Below, in pieces: positions 24,347-31,224 of a DNA stretch of 33,972 bases; within the stretch, counting starts at the first letter, position 1, and each line of letters begins with the position of its first letter. The notes under the pieces were generated by a model, which saw only the letters and a list, made by a program, of their open reading frames with translations, was not told where the DNA came from and searched no databases. This DNA comes from Rhodospirillales bacterium (GTDB lineage: Bacteria > Pseudomonadota > Alphaproteobacteria > Acetobacterales > Acetobacteraceae). The stretch lies in assembly GCA_017304945.1 (NCBI GenBank), contig JAFKLG010000116.1:1-33972 (forward strand), given 5' to 3'. The position numbers were made by a program, and so were the translations under genes.

Positions 24347-25102
24347 ATGCGGCTGCTGCTGATCAATCCGAACATCACCGAGGCCACCACGGCGGCGATG
24401 GCCGAGGAGGCGCGCCGCCACGCCTCCCCCGGCACCGAGGTGGTGGCGGTCAGCGCCGCGTTCGGCCCGCAATACGTGGAGAACCGCGCCGAGGCGGCGA
24501 TCGCCGCGCATGCCGTGCTGCAGGCGCTGGCGGAGCATGGCCCCGGCTGTGACGGCGCGATCGTCTCGGCCTTCGGCGATCCGGGCCTGGCGGCCGCGCG
24601 CGAGTTCGCCGACGTCCCGGTGTTCGGCATCGCCGAATCCGCCATGCTGACCGCCTGGACGCTGGCGCGGCGCTATTCGATCGTGTGTCTGACCCAGCGG
24701 CTGCGACGCTGGTACGTCGAATGCGCCGAGGAGCATGGGCTGGCTGGCCGGCTCGTCTCGGTGCGCGCGCTCGACGTGCCGATCCCCGACATCACCCGCG
24801 CCAAGGACCAGTTCCGCGACCGGCTGCTGGCCGAGTGCCAGGCCGCGGTGCGCGAGGACGGCGCCGAGGCGATCATCCTGGGGGGCGGGCCCATCGCCGG
24901 CCTCGCCCGCGAGGTTGCGGGCGAGATTCCGGTCCCCACCCTGGACGGCGTTGCCTGTGCCGTGCGGCTGGCCGAGGCGGTGATCGGCCTGCATCCGCGC
25001 AAGGCGACGGTGGGCAGCTTCGCCCGCCCGGCGCCGAAACCCGCCAAGGGCCTGGCACCCGCGCTGCTGGCGCGGATCACCGGCACGCCCCCGTCTCGCT
25101 GA
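24347..25102 (+). CDS. Asp/Glu/hydantoin racemase-family protein lacking both catalytic Cys
   Basis: The protein has 251 residues. The fold is clear from MRLLLINPNITEATTAAM, AFGDPGLAAAREFADVPVFGIAESAM, SVRALDVPIPDI and EDGAEAIILGGGPIAGLA, followed by LDGVACAVRLAEAVI. In hydantoin racemases the two acid/base cysteines occupy the ACFGDPG and LGCAGM positions; here they are Ala75 and Gly180. The five remaining cysteines are elsewhere. A standard two-base racemisation is therefore unlikely, and it may bind, isomerise or decarboxylate a different ligand, or be inactive. It is 17 bases downstream of the nitronate-monooxygenase-like gene, with which it likely acts. Confidence 0.8.
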   Translation: MRLLLINPNITEATTAAMAEEARRHASPGTEVVAVSAAFGPQYVENRAEAAIAAHAVLQALAEHGPGCDGAIVSAFGDPGLAAAREFADVPVFGIAESAMLTAWTLARRYSIVCLTQRLRRWYVECAEEHGLAGRLVSVRALDVPIPDITRAKDQFRDRLLAECQAAVREDGAEAIILGGGPIAGLAREVAGEIPVPTLDGVACAVRLAEAVIGLHPRKATVGSFARPAPKPAKGLAPALLARITGTPPSR

Positions 25103-25170
25103 CGCCTCCGGCGACCCGCGCCTCGCCTGCGGCCAGCCGCCCGTGCCTCGTGTGCGGCGGCCGGCCGGGA

Positions 25171-25602
25171 TCAGTCGGGCTTGAAGGTCGGCATCGCCGT
25201 CAGCGCTTCCTTGGTGGCATTCGGCAACATGAGGCTGATGCCGTCGTTCTTCCGCTCGATCTGGAGGTCCTTGTAGGGGACCGCGACGAGCTTGTTGCCG
25301 ATCCCGAGGAAGCCGCCGACCGAGAGCACCGCGACCACCACCTGGTCGCCCGATGCGTTCAGCAGCAGGTCGTCCACGGTTCCGACCGACTGGTTCTGGC
25401 TGTTGTGGACGGTGCCGCCCATGATCTTCGCGACCCGGTAGCCCTCGCGCATGCGGACGGTGTCGACCTTCAGCGCCGCATCGTCCTTGGTCGGCATGTT
25501 CTGCACGGGGGCCGGCGTGAGCGCTGGAGCGGTCGGCGCGGGGGTCTGCGCCAGGGCGGGCGAGACCAGCAGCGTCAGCAGCGCGAGCGTCATCGTTCTC
25601 AT
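25171..25602 (-). CDS. Secreted PRC-barrel domain protein
   Basis: The protein has 143 residues. An N-terminal signal peptide (RTMTLALLTLLVSPALAQ) suggests cleavage after ALA, followed by a Pro/Ala/Thr-rich linker (about 20–37). A PRC-barrel-like beta domain follows: KIMGGTVHNSQNQSVGTVDDLLLN and GGFLGIGNKLVAVPYKDLQI. It is expected in the periplasm; the role is unknown. ATG 25602 has GAGGAAG about 8 bases upstream. It reads leftwards just beyond the end of the nitrile-hydratase-like operon (83-base gap) and converges on the racemase-like gene. Confidence 0.83.
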   Translation of the reverse strand: MRTMTLALLTLLVSPALAQTPAPTAPALTPAPVQNMPTKDDAALKVDTVRMREGYRVAKIMGGTVHNSQNQSVGTVDDLLLNASGDQVVVAVLSVGGFLGIGNKLVAVPYKDLQIERKNDGISLMLPNATKEALTAMPTFKPD

Positions 25603-25685
25603 GCGAGAGCTTCCTCATCCAACCGAGGAATGACAACGCTTCGGTCGTGCGGATGGCGCGCCGGCAGCCGGTCACGATCCCGTCG

Positions 25686-26270
25686 CTACACGGTCGGAAT
25701 GGTTACCCCGATCATGTCGCCTTCCCGCACGATCGCGGCCAGGCGGTCCTCGCTCCAGCCGTCGGTCCCGGCGGGGCGCAGCGGCAGCACCATCCAGCGG
25801 TAATCGGCGGTGGAGTCCACGACCCGCAGCTTCACCTCGGCGGGGATGACGGTCTGCCACTCCTCCGCCAGCATCGTACGCGGATCGCGTACGGCGCGCG
25901 CGCGATACGCGGCGGATTTGTACCAGAACGGCGGGTAGCCCAGCACGGCGCGCGGGTAGCAACTGCACAGGGTGCAGACCACCAGGTTGTGCAGCTCCGG
26001 CGTGTTCTCGAGCACGCCCAGCGGGGGCATGCCCCGCATCGGGATGCCGATCGCCTCGGCCGCCTTGGCGCCATCGGCCAGCATCAGGGCGCGGTAGGCC
26101 GGGTCGGTCCAGGCCTTCGCCACCATCCGCGCCCCCTGGCCGGGGCTCGCGCGGTCGGTGATGGCGATGCGCTCGCTGATCTCCGAGGGGGAGGCGATGC
26201 CCTTCTGCGCGAGCAGGCCGCGCACCGCTTCCAGCAGCCGCTCGCTTTGGGTCTCCAGCAGGTCGCTCAT
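25686..26270 (-). CDS. Nitrile hydratase alpha / thiocyanate hydrolase gamma-like subunit
   Basis: The protein has 194 residues. The metal claw motif VCTLCSCYPRAVLGYPPFWYK contains Cys99, Cys102 and Cys104; the CTLCSC form is that of cobalt-type enzymes. The C-terminus STADYRWMVLPLRPAGT and EGDMIGVTIP are also conserved in the family. Two of the three cysteines are normally oxidised after assembly. ATG 26270 overlaps the stop of the beta-C gene by 4 bases (ATGA), which supports the start. The partner beta subunit is split into two genes upstream, so the enzyme would have three kinds of subunit, as thiocyanate hydrolase does. Reaction, hydration of a nitrile or hydrolysis of thiocyanate, cannot be decided from sequence. 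Confidence 0.88.
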   Translation of the reverse strand: MSDLLETQSERLLEAVRGLLAQKGIASPSEISERIAITDRASPGQGARMVAKAWTDPAYRALMLADGAKAAEAIGIPMRGMPPLGVLENTPELHNLVVCTLCSCYPRAVLGYPPFWYKSAAYRARAVRDPRTMLAEEWQTVIPAEVKLRVVDSTADYRWMVLPLRPAGTDGWSEDRLAAIVREGDMIGVTIPTV

Positions 26271-26548
26271 GCCGGCTCCAACCAATGTTCGTAGAGTTCG
26301 ACCAGGAGTTCGTCCCCCGGATGGTCCTCCCGCCAGATCGCATCCTGGTCGAACAGCACGTGATACAGCGCGCGCCGTTCGGCGGGACGCGCGAAGGCGA
26401 GGTCCTCGGGGTTGGGGAAGTCGCCCAGATGGCGCACCACCGTCCCCCGCGCGCCGCGCAGGTACCAGGGCGTGCGGATATGCACCGGCCCGCGCGTCTC
26501 CGGCCAGTCGAGGCGGACGCGTACCGCGCTGCCGGGGGCGAGCGTCAT
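26267..26548 (-). CDS. Nitrile hydratase beta subunit, C-terminal half as a separate gene
   Basis: The protein has 93 residues and corresponds to the SH3-like C-terminal part of nitrile hydratase beta: LAPGSAVRVRL, HIRTPWYLRGARGTVVRHLGDFPNPED, RRALYHVLFDQDAIW, and LLVELYEHWLEPA at the end. In ordinary nitrile hydratases this is fused to an N-terminal helical domain of about 100 residues; here that part is the preceding gene. It has a 4-base ATGA overlap with both the preceding and following genes, so the three products are coupled. Confidence 0.88.
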   Translation of the reverse strand: MTLAPGSAVRVRLDWPETRGPVHIRTPWYLRGARGTVVRHLGDFPNPEDLAFARPAERRALYHVLFDQDAIWREDHPGDELLVELYEHWLEPA

Positions 26549-26856
26549 GGCGACCCCAGGGCGGCGCGCAGCTCCGCCTCGGTGATCACGCCCTTGCGCA
26601 GCAGGTTGTCGGTGATGGAGCGGATCCAGCGGCGGTAGTAGCTGAGCCGATGGTACTCCGCCTCGGGGATCGCCTCGATGCCGCGGCGCAACTCGTCCAC
26701 CGACATCACCTGCTTGGCGCCGAGGATTTGCCGGATCGCATCGACCTCCTTGTCGAAATCGGTCAGCGCATGCGGCTCCACGTCCACCGGCTCGCAGAGG
26801 AACTTGGGGACGCCGCCCAGGTCGTGATGGGCGCGGGGCAGTTCATCGTTGTCCAT
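26545..26856 (-). CDS. Nitrile hydratase beta subunit, N-terminal half as a separate gene
   Basis: The protein has 103 residues. It starts with the family motif AHHDLGG and continues MSVDELRRGIEAIPEAEYHRLSYYRRW and ITDNLLRKGVITEAEL, matching the helical N-terminal domain of nitrile hydratase beta, with the conserved DELRR...IE region. It ends where the beta C-terminal domain would begin, and the next gene supplies that domain. ATG 26856 was chosen over a longer Pro/Arg-rich frame because the family motif starts just after it. The preceding alpha/beta-hydrolase-fold gene overlaps its start by 14 bases. Confidence 0.85.
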   Translation of the reverse strand: MDNDELPRAHHDLGGVPKFLCEPVDVEPHALTDFDKEVDAIRQILGAKQVMSVDELRRGIEAIPEAEYHRLSYYRRWIRSITDNLLRKGVITEAELRAALGSP

Positions 26857-27706
26857 GCCGGGAGCGTAGCGCATCCCCCGCGGAGGGTGGAAGCGCATCC
26901 CCCGTCCAGCGCTGCGCCGCCAGGAAGTCGAGGATCGCCGCCGCGAACGCGGTGGGATGCTGGTCGGGCAGGGGCACCATGCCGCCCTCGATCGGCACGA
27001 GCTGCGCCCCGGGGATGGCGGCGGCGATGCGCGCGGCGGAGGGGTGGGCATGCGGGTCCGCCAGCGGGTCGATCACCAGGGTCGGGCAGGTGACCCGGGG
27101 GAGCCGGGTTTCCATGTGGTAGCGGTTCACCACCCGATGGCCTTCCACCGCCAGGTCCCCGGCCTTCAATGCGTCGACGACGAAGCGCTCGAGCAGGTCG
27201 GGCCGGTCGGGCGGGTAGAAGGACGCCCGCGCCTGCCACAGGGCACCGAGATGTTGCCCGTGCGGCCCGCGCTCGACCTCGTCGACCACGCGGCGGCCGG
27301 CATGATGGGCGCGGCGCGGCGCATCCACCATGGGACAGGCGGAGAGTACCAGGGCGGGCAGGCGCTCCGGCGCGCGCGCCGCCATCTCGAGCGCGATGAC
27401 CGCCCCGGTGTGGTGTCCGACCACGACGGCCCGATCGATGCCGCGCGCGTCCAGCAGGTCCAGGGCCGCCGCCGCCCAGGCCTCGATCGAGGGTGGCCCG
27501 TCCGGCAGCGGATCGGAGTCGCCGAAGCCCGGCGTGTCCAATGCGATGGCGCGGACGTGGCGTCCCAGCAGCGGGAGGAGATCGCGGTACTCGTCCCAGG
27601 AGCGCGGGGTCTGGTGCAGCAGCAGCACGGCCGGACCACTGCCCGCCTCGGCCACGTGACGGCGGCCGGAGCGGGTGCGCACGAAGTGGCGCTCGATGGT
27701 CGTCAT
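26843..27706 (-). CDS. Alpha/beta-hydrolase-fold protein with non-canonical active site
   Basis: The protein has 287 residues. Fold markers are PAVLLLHQTPRSWDEYRDLLPLL (oxyanion region), IALDTPGFGDSD, the nucleophile-elbow position VVVGHHTGAVIALEMA, and CPTLVIDPLADPHAH. The elbow is GHHTG (97–101), so the nucleophile position is His99 instead of Ser, Cys or Asp. The usual catalytic His position reads IEGGMVPLPDQHP, with Met243. Asp217 could be the acid. A normal esterase mechanism seems excluded, yet the fold is otherwise intact, so I infer a cofactor-free lyase-like or non-catalytic role. It precedes the nitrile-hydratase-like genes and follows the reductase gene by 67 bases. Confidence 0.84.
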   Translation of the reverse strand: MTTIERHFVRTRSGRRHVAEAGSGPAVLLLHQTPRSWDEYRDLLPLLGRHVRAIALDTPGFGDSDPLPDGPPSIEAWAAAALDLLDARGIDRAVVVGHHTGAVIALEMAARAPERLPALVLSACPMVDAPRRAHHAGRRVVDEVERGPHGQHLGALWQARASFYPPDRPDLLERFVVDALKAGDLAVEGHRVVNRYHMETRLPRVTCPTLVIDPLADPHAHPSAARIAAAIPGAQLVPIEGGMVPLPDQHPTAFAAAILDFLAAQRWTGDALPPSAGDALRSRHGQR

Positions 27707-27773
27707 GCGGGCGCAGCCGCCGCGCGCAGCCGCGGCTCGACCGTCGCGGCGGCCGGCGGGACGGTGGCCGGGG

Positions 27774-28733
27774 TCACAGGTCCAGCACCAGCTTGGGCGT
27801 CTTCGCGCGGGAGCAGCAGAGCGCCATCTGGTCGTTCGCCGCGTGCTCCTCCTCCGTGAGGTAGGAGTCGCGGTGGTCCGGCACGCCCTCCAGCACGGTG
27901 CAGATGCAGGTGCCGCAGACCCCCTCCTCGCAGGAGACGGCGACCTGCACGCCCACCGCCTTCAGCGCCGCCACGATGGACTGACCGGCGGCGACCGGGA
28001 CGGTGCGGCCGCTGCCCGCCAGCACGACCTCGAACGCGTCGCCCGACAGGTCGACCTCGGCGCCGAAATACTCGCGGTGGATGCGGTCCTCGGGGTAGCC
28101 GCGCGTGCGCGCGGCGGCGATCAGCCAGTCCATGAACCCGGTCGGGCCGCAGATGTAGAGATGCGCGCCGCCGGCGGGATCGGGCAGGTCGCGCGCCGGG
28201 TCGAGGCGCTGGGCCGCAGCCTCGTCGTCGAAATGCAGCGTGACGTGGCGCGCGTACGGCGCTGCCGCCAGCTCCTCGAGAAAGGCGGCCTTGCCGCGGC
28301 TGCGCGCGCAGTAGTGCAGCGCGAACGGGCGGCCGGCGGCGTCGAGGTGGTGCGCCATCGCGAGCAGCGGGGTGATGCCGATGCCGCCGCCCAGCAGCAC
28401 GGAGGTCGCGTTCCCGGCCGCGAGCGGGAAGTTGTTGCGCGGGACGCCGATGCGGATGCGGTCGCCCTCGCGGAATCCGGCATGGATCGCGGCCGACCCG
28501 CCGCGCGAGGCGGGATCGAGCAGGATGCCCAGCCGGTAGCGGTCGGTCCGCGCCGGGTCGCTGCACAGCGAGTACTGCCGCACGAGGTCAGGGCCGACCA
28601 GCACGTCCACATGCGCGCCGGGCTCGAAGCGCGGCAGGGCGCCGCCATCGGCCGCGACCAGTTCCAGCACGATGATGCCGTCGGCCTGCACCTGGCGGCG
28701 GACGATCTGCACGTCGAGGACTGCGTCGGACAT
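27774..28733 (-). CDS. Rieske oxygenase reductase (phthalate dioxygenase reductase / VanB type)
   Basis: The protein has 319 residues. The flavin domain has RQYSLCSDP (Arg52, Tyr54, Ser55), the NAD(P)H domain has LLGGGIGITPLLAMA (about 113–127) and YICGPTGFMDWLI, and a C-terminal plant-type [2Fe-2S] ferredoxin carries Cys268, Cys273 and Cys276 (SCEEGVCGTC) with a fourth at Cys306 or Cys307. This flavin–NAD–ferredoxin order is the phthalate dioxygenase reductase arrangement. It presumably passes electrons directly to the Rieske oxygenase of the same operon, as no separate ferredoxin gene is seen. ATG 28733 follows GGAG by 8 bases. Confidence 0.93.
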   Translation of the reverse strand: MSDAVLDVQIVRRQVQADGIIVLELVAADGGALPRFEPGAHVDVLVGPDLVRQYSLCSDPARTDRYRLGILLDPASRGGSAAIHAGFREGDRIRIGVPRNNFPLAAGNATSVLLGGGIGITPLLAMAHHLDAAGRPFALHYCARSRGKAAFLEELAAAPYARHVTLHFDDEAAAQRLDPARDLPDPAGGAHLYICGPTGFMDWLIAAARTRGYPEDRIHREYFGAEVDLSGDAFEVVLAGSGRTVPVAAGQSIVAALKAVGVQVAVSCEEGVCGTCICTVLEGVPDHRDSYLTEEEHAANDQMALCCSRAKTPKLVLDL

Positions 28734-28738
28734 CTCGC

Positions 28739-28942
28739 TCACTCCGGCCGCGGTTCGGCTTCGGCGAGGAACGCGTCCTCGGGCAGGCCGACGCCCGTAT
28801 CGTCCGACCCGGCCTCGCCGGCATCCGGCGCCGCGGCGACGATGCGGACCATGCGGCGACCGAACGAGTCGGACCATTGCTGGACCACCACCACCTCGTG
28901 CCCGCGGAACCGGTACCGCTGCCAGAGCGCCGGCCCCGTCAT
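28739..28942 (-). CDS. Small protein of unknown function in the catabolic operon
   Basis: The protein has 67 residues. It begins MTGPALWQRYRFRGHEVVVV and contains QQWSDSFGRRMVRIVAAAPDAG, followed by an acidic tail (GSDDTGVGLPEDAFLAEAEPRPE). I do not recognise a family. Two short beta strands and a charged tail suggest a small folded domain. The ATG overlaps the stop of the upstream SnoaL gene (ATGA, 28939–28942), and the reductase gene starts 5 bases after its stop, so it is embedded in the operon and likely translated. A role as an oxygenase- or reductase-associated factor is speculation. Confidence 0.6.
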   Translation of the reverse strand: MTGPALWQRYRFRGHEVVVVQQWSDSFGRRMVRIVAAAPDAGEAGSDDTGVGLPEDAFLAEAEPRPE

Positions 28943-29331
28943 CCGAACATCGTCTCCTGCAGGTGGCGCCAGGCGGGGGTCGCGTCGGCGCCGCGATCCA
29001 GCATCAGCACGGTGCTGAACCGGTCGTTGAAGCTGCCGTTCAGGTGCTGGCGTTCGACGTAGCTCATCAGCGCGACCCCCTCGCCCGCATGGATCAGCGT
29101 CTCCTGGCTGATCTCCATCACCAGGCCGGGGCGGCTGCCCCACATCGAGGGCAGGCCGGCGCGGAACATGTCGAGCGTGATCAGCTTCCCGCCCGCCGTG
29201 ATCATCGTGTAGTCGGGCGCGAAATGGCTGAGCACCAGAGCGGGATCCTGCGCGCCCTCGGCGCGGAACCAGCGCTGCAGGACGCGATGCAGGCCATCGA
29301 TCTCGGCGAGCGCGCGGTCGGTGAAGCTCAT
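28939..29331 (-). CDS. SnoaL/NTF2-like protein (DUF4440-like), copy B
   Basis: The protein has 130 residues with an NTF2-like cone: helix ALAEIDGLHRVLQRWFRAE, then PALVLSHFAPDYTMITAGGKLITLDMFRAGL and VALMSYVERQHLNGSFNDRFSTVLML. The family includes polyketide cyclases, steroid isomerases and hydrolases, but also non-catalytic proteins, and the substrate is unknown. It follows the other SnoaL-like gene by 10 bases and overlaps the 67-residue gene by 4 bases. Confidence 0.75.
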   Translation of the reverse strand: MSFTDRALAEIDGLHRVLQRWFRAEGAQDPALVLSHFAPDYTMITAGGKLITLDMFRAGLPSMWGSRPGLVMEISQETLIHAGEGVALMSYVERQHLNGSFNDRFSTVLMLDRGADATPAWRHLQETMFG

Positions 29332-29341
29332 GGCACGCTCC

Positions 29342-29908
29342 TCAGATGCGCATCAGGACGGAGGTGTGGCCGACGCTCTCGGCCCAGCCGGGGGCGAGCG
29401 GTGCGACGAACACGTTCTCGGTGCGCGTGCGGGCGATCTTCCACTGCCCGTCGACCAGGCGGAACTTGTTGTAGAGCCGGCTCGAGCGCAGCAGGGAGGA
29501 CCCGTCGGAGAAGATCCACGGCTGCATGTGCACCCAGTGGCCGGTCGCCTCCGAACCTTCGACGACGATGTGTTCGGTGGTGAGGTAGTGCACGTTCAGC
29601 AGCAGGGCCGGATCGCGCTTCTGGCCCCAGAACTTCTCGAAATGCTGGCGGATGGCGGCGCGCCCGACCGAACGGCCGAACTGGTTGTCGTAGTAGGGGC
29701 CGACGCCTTCCCAGATCCCGTCCTCGGTGTAGAGGTCGACGATGCGGTCGATCCGCTCCGCGTCGTTCTCCACGCCCGCCTCGGGGCAGGGCGTGTCGCA
29801 CAGGAACATGTAGCGGGCCTGCACGCGGCGGATCTCCGCCTCGGCGCGCAGCACCGTCACCTCGGCGGCAAGCGCCTTCACCTGCGCCGACAGCTCCTCG
29901 ATCGTCAT
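29342..29908 (-). CDS. SnoaL/NTF2-like protein, copy A
   Basis: The protein has 188 residues. A short N-terminal coiled-coil helix (TIEELSAQVKALAAEVTVLR) is followed by the NTF2-like fold: AEIRRVQARYMFLCDT, ERIDRIVDLYTEDGIWEGV, GRAAIRQHFEKFW, VHYLTTEHIVVEG and SSRLYNKFRLVDGQWKIART. It resembles SnoaL_4-type proteins encoded with aromatic-ring oxygenases and dehydrogenases. ATG 29908 follows GGAGG by 7 bases and is preferred. ATG 29941 overlaps the SDR stop (ATGA) and would give 199 residues; both are possible. Confidence 0.8.
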   Translation of the reverse strand: MTIEELSAQVKALAAEVTVLRAEAEIRRVQARYMFLCDTPCPEAGVENDAERIDRIVDLYTEDGIWEGVGPYYDNQFGRSVGRAAIRQHFEKFWGQKRDPALLLNVHYLTTEHIVVEGSEATGHWVHMQPWIFSDGSSLLRSSRLYNKFRLVDGQWKIARTRTENVFVAPLAPGWAESVGHTSVLMRI

Positions 29909-29937
29909 CGCGTGTCCTCCGTTCATCGTTGGATGGG

Positions 29938-30726
29938 TCATCGCATGTAGAGTCCGCCGTTCACGTCCCAGGTCGCGCCGGTGGTGAACGCGGCCTCGGG
30001 CGAAGCGAGCTGCACCACGAGCGATGCCACGAAACGCGGGTCGCCGATCTCGCCCACCGGGATCGCCGCGCGCATCGCCCCCATCCGTTCGGCGGGCACG
30101 GTTCGATGCACCATGGGCGTGTCGAGCGGTCCCGGCGCGACCGCGTTCACGGTGACGCCGCCGGCGGCGAGGTCGCGCGCGAACACCTTGGTCAGCGTCA
30201 TGATGGCGCCCTTCGACGCCGCGTAGTGCGCGCCGGTCGCGGTGCCACCGTTCTGGCCGGCGAGCGAGGCCATGTTGACGATCCGCCCATGGCCCTGGGC
30301 GCGGAAATGCGTGCCGAACACCTGGCAGCCGAGGAAGGTGCCGCGCACGTTCACCGCCATGACGGCGTCGAACTCCTCGGGCGGAATCTCCATCACCGGC
30401 CGCGCCACCGTCATCGCGGCGTTGTTGACCAGCACATGCGCGGCGCCCCAGCGCGCCAGGAGCGCGGCGAGCGCGTGTTCGAACGCGGGCTTCTCGCGCA
30501 CGTCGAGCGCGAGGCCGAAGGCTGTGTCAGCGGAGGGGTCGAGGTGCGCCGCGACGGTATTGGCGGCCGCGGCGTCGAGATCCGTCACGGCGACCCGGTA
30601 GCCGGCGCCGTGCAGCGCGGCGGCGATGCAGGCGCCGACGCCGCTGGCGGCCCCGGTGACCAGGGCGACGCGCCGTTGCGTGCCGTCGGCCGGCGCGCCC
30701 GTCGCCGTGGCGCCCGTGTCGGTCAC
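29938..30726 (-). CDS. Short-chain dehydrogenase/reductase (SDR)
   Basis: The protein has 262 residues of the classical type. The dinucleotide motif is VALVTGAASGVG (about 21–31), with Asp49 after the second strand favouring NAD over NADP. NNAAM lies at 101–105, the catalytic set is Ser154, Tyr168 and Lys172 (HYAASKGA), and the C-terminal FTTGATWDVNGG is also standard. A plausible role is dehydrogenating a cis-diol or alcohol formed by the Rieske oxygenase. The ATG overlaps the oxygenase beta-subunit stop by 4 bases. Confidence 0.93.
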   Translation of the reverse strand: MTDTGATATGAPADGTQRRVALVTGAASGVGACIAAALHGAGYRVAVTDLDAAAANTVAAHLDPSADTAFGLALDVREKPAFEHALAALLARWGAAHVLVNNAAMTVARPVMEIPPEEFDAVMAVNVRGTFLGCQVFGTHFRAQGHGRIVNMASLAGQNGGTATGAHYAASKGAIMTLTKVFARDLAAGGVTVNAVAPGPLDTPMVHRTVPAERMGAMRAAIPVGEIGDPRFVASLVVQLASPEAAFTTGATWDVNGGLYMR

Positions 30727-31223
30727 AGGATGTAGCCGATGCCGCCCAGCGCGGCGGTCGCGTTGATCAGGCGGATCACCTTGCGCTCGATGCGCAGCCC
30801 ATCGGCAGTGCGCACGAACAGGAACTCGATATCGGCGGCATAGCTGCGCTCGCGCTCACGCCGGAACTCCGTCAGCAATTGGGCGCAGCGCAGCTCACAT
30901 CCTTCGGCATCGGAGCGGAGCACGCGGAAGCGCGACAGCAGCCGCACGGTGCGCGGCACGGGCGAGGCGGAAACGGACTGGCCGCTGGTCAGCCGGTCGA
31001 CCCGCTTCGCCCGCATCATCCCGTCGTCATAGGCGTAGTTCAGCGTGTTCTCGAAATCGGTCGCGCCGGGCTCGATCGGCACGACATAGCGCGAGGTCGG
31101 CGTCCACAGAGCGAGCCACGCGTCGTAGTCGGCACTGTCCAGCAGGTCGCCTTCCAGCCAGGCGAACTGCATGGCTTCCTCGAGCGAGATGGCGGCGTCG
31201 ATGCGGGTCATGGTGGTGGTCAT
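30723..31223 (-). CDS. Ring-hydroxylating dioxygenase beta subunit
   Basis: The protein has 166 residues of the NTF2-like beta-subunit type: SLEEAMQFAWLEGDLLDSADYDAWLALWTP, SRYVVPIEP, NTLNYAYDDGMMRAKRVDRL, and the C-terminal IERKVIRLINATA. This subunit is structural in alpha3beta3 Rieske oxygenases and can affect substrate range. ATG 31223 follows GGAGG with 6-base spacing and begins 1 base after the alpha-subunit stop; the close spacing suggests equal expression with the catalytic subunit. Confidence 0.88.
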   Translation of the reverse strand: MTTTMTRIDAAISLEEAMQFAWLEGDLLDSADYDAWLALWTPTSRYVVPIEPGATDFENTLNYAYDDGMMRAKRVDRLTSGQSVSASPVPRTVRLLSRFRVLRSDAEGCELRCAQLLTEFRRERERSYAADIEFLFVRTADGLRIERKVIRLINATAALGGIGYIL

Positions 31224-31224
31224 G

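Noticed and set aside
25131..25166. Terminator between the racemase-like and PRC-barrel genes
   Set aside because: Only a 5-pair stem with a 13-base loop and asymmetric outer pairing is found, with no U run on either strand.
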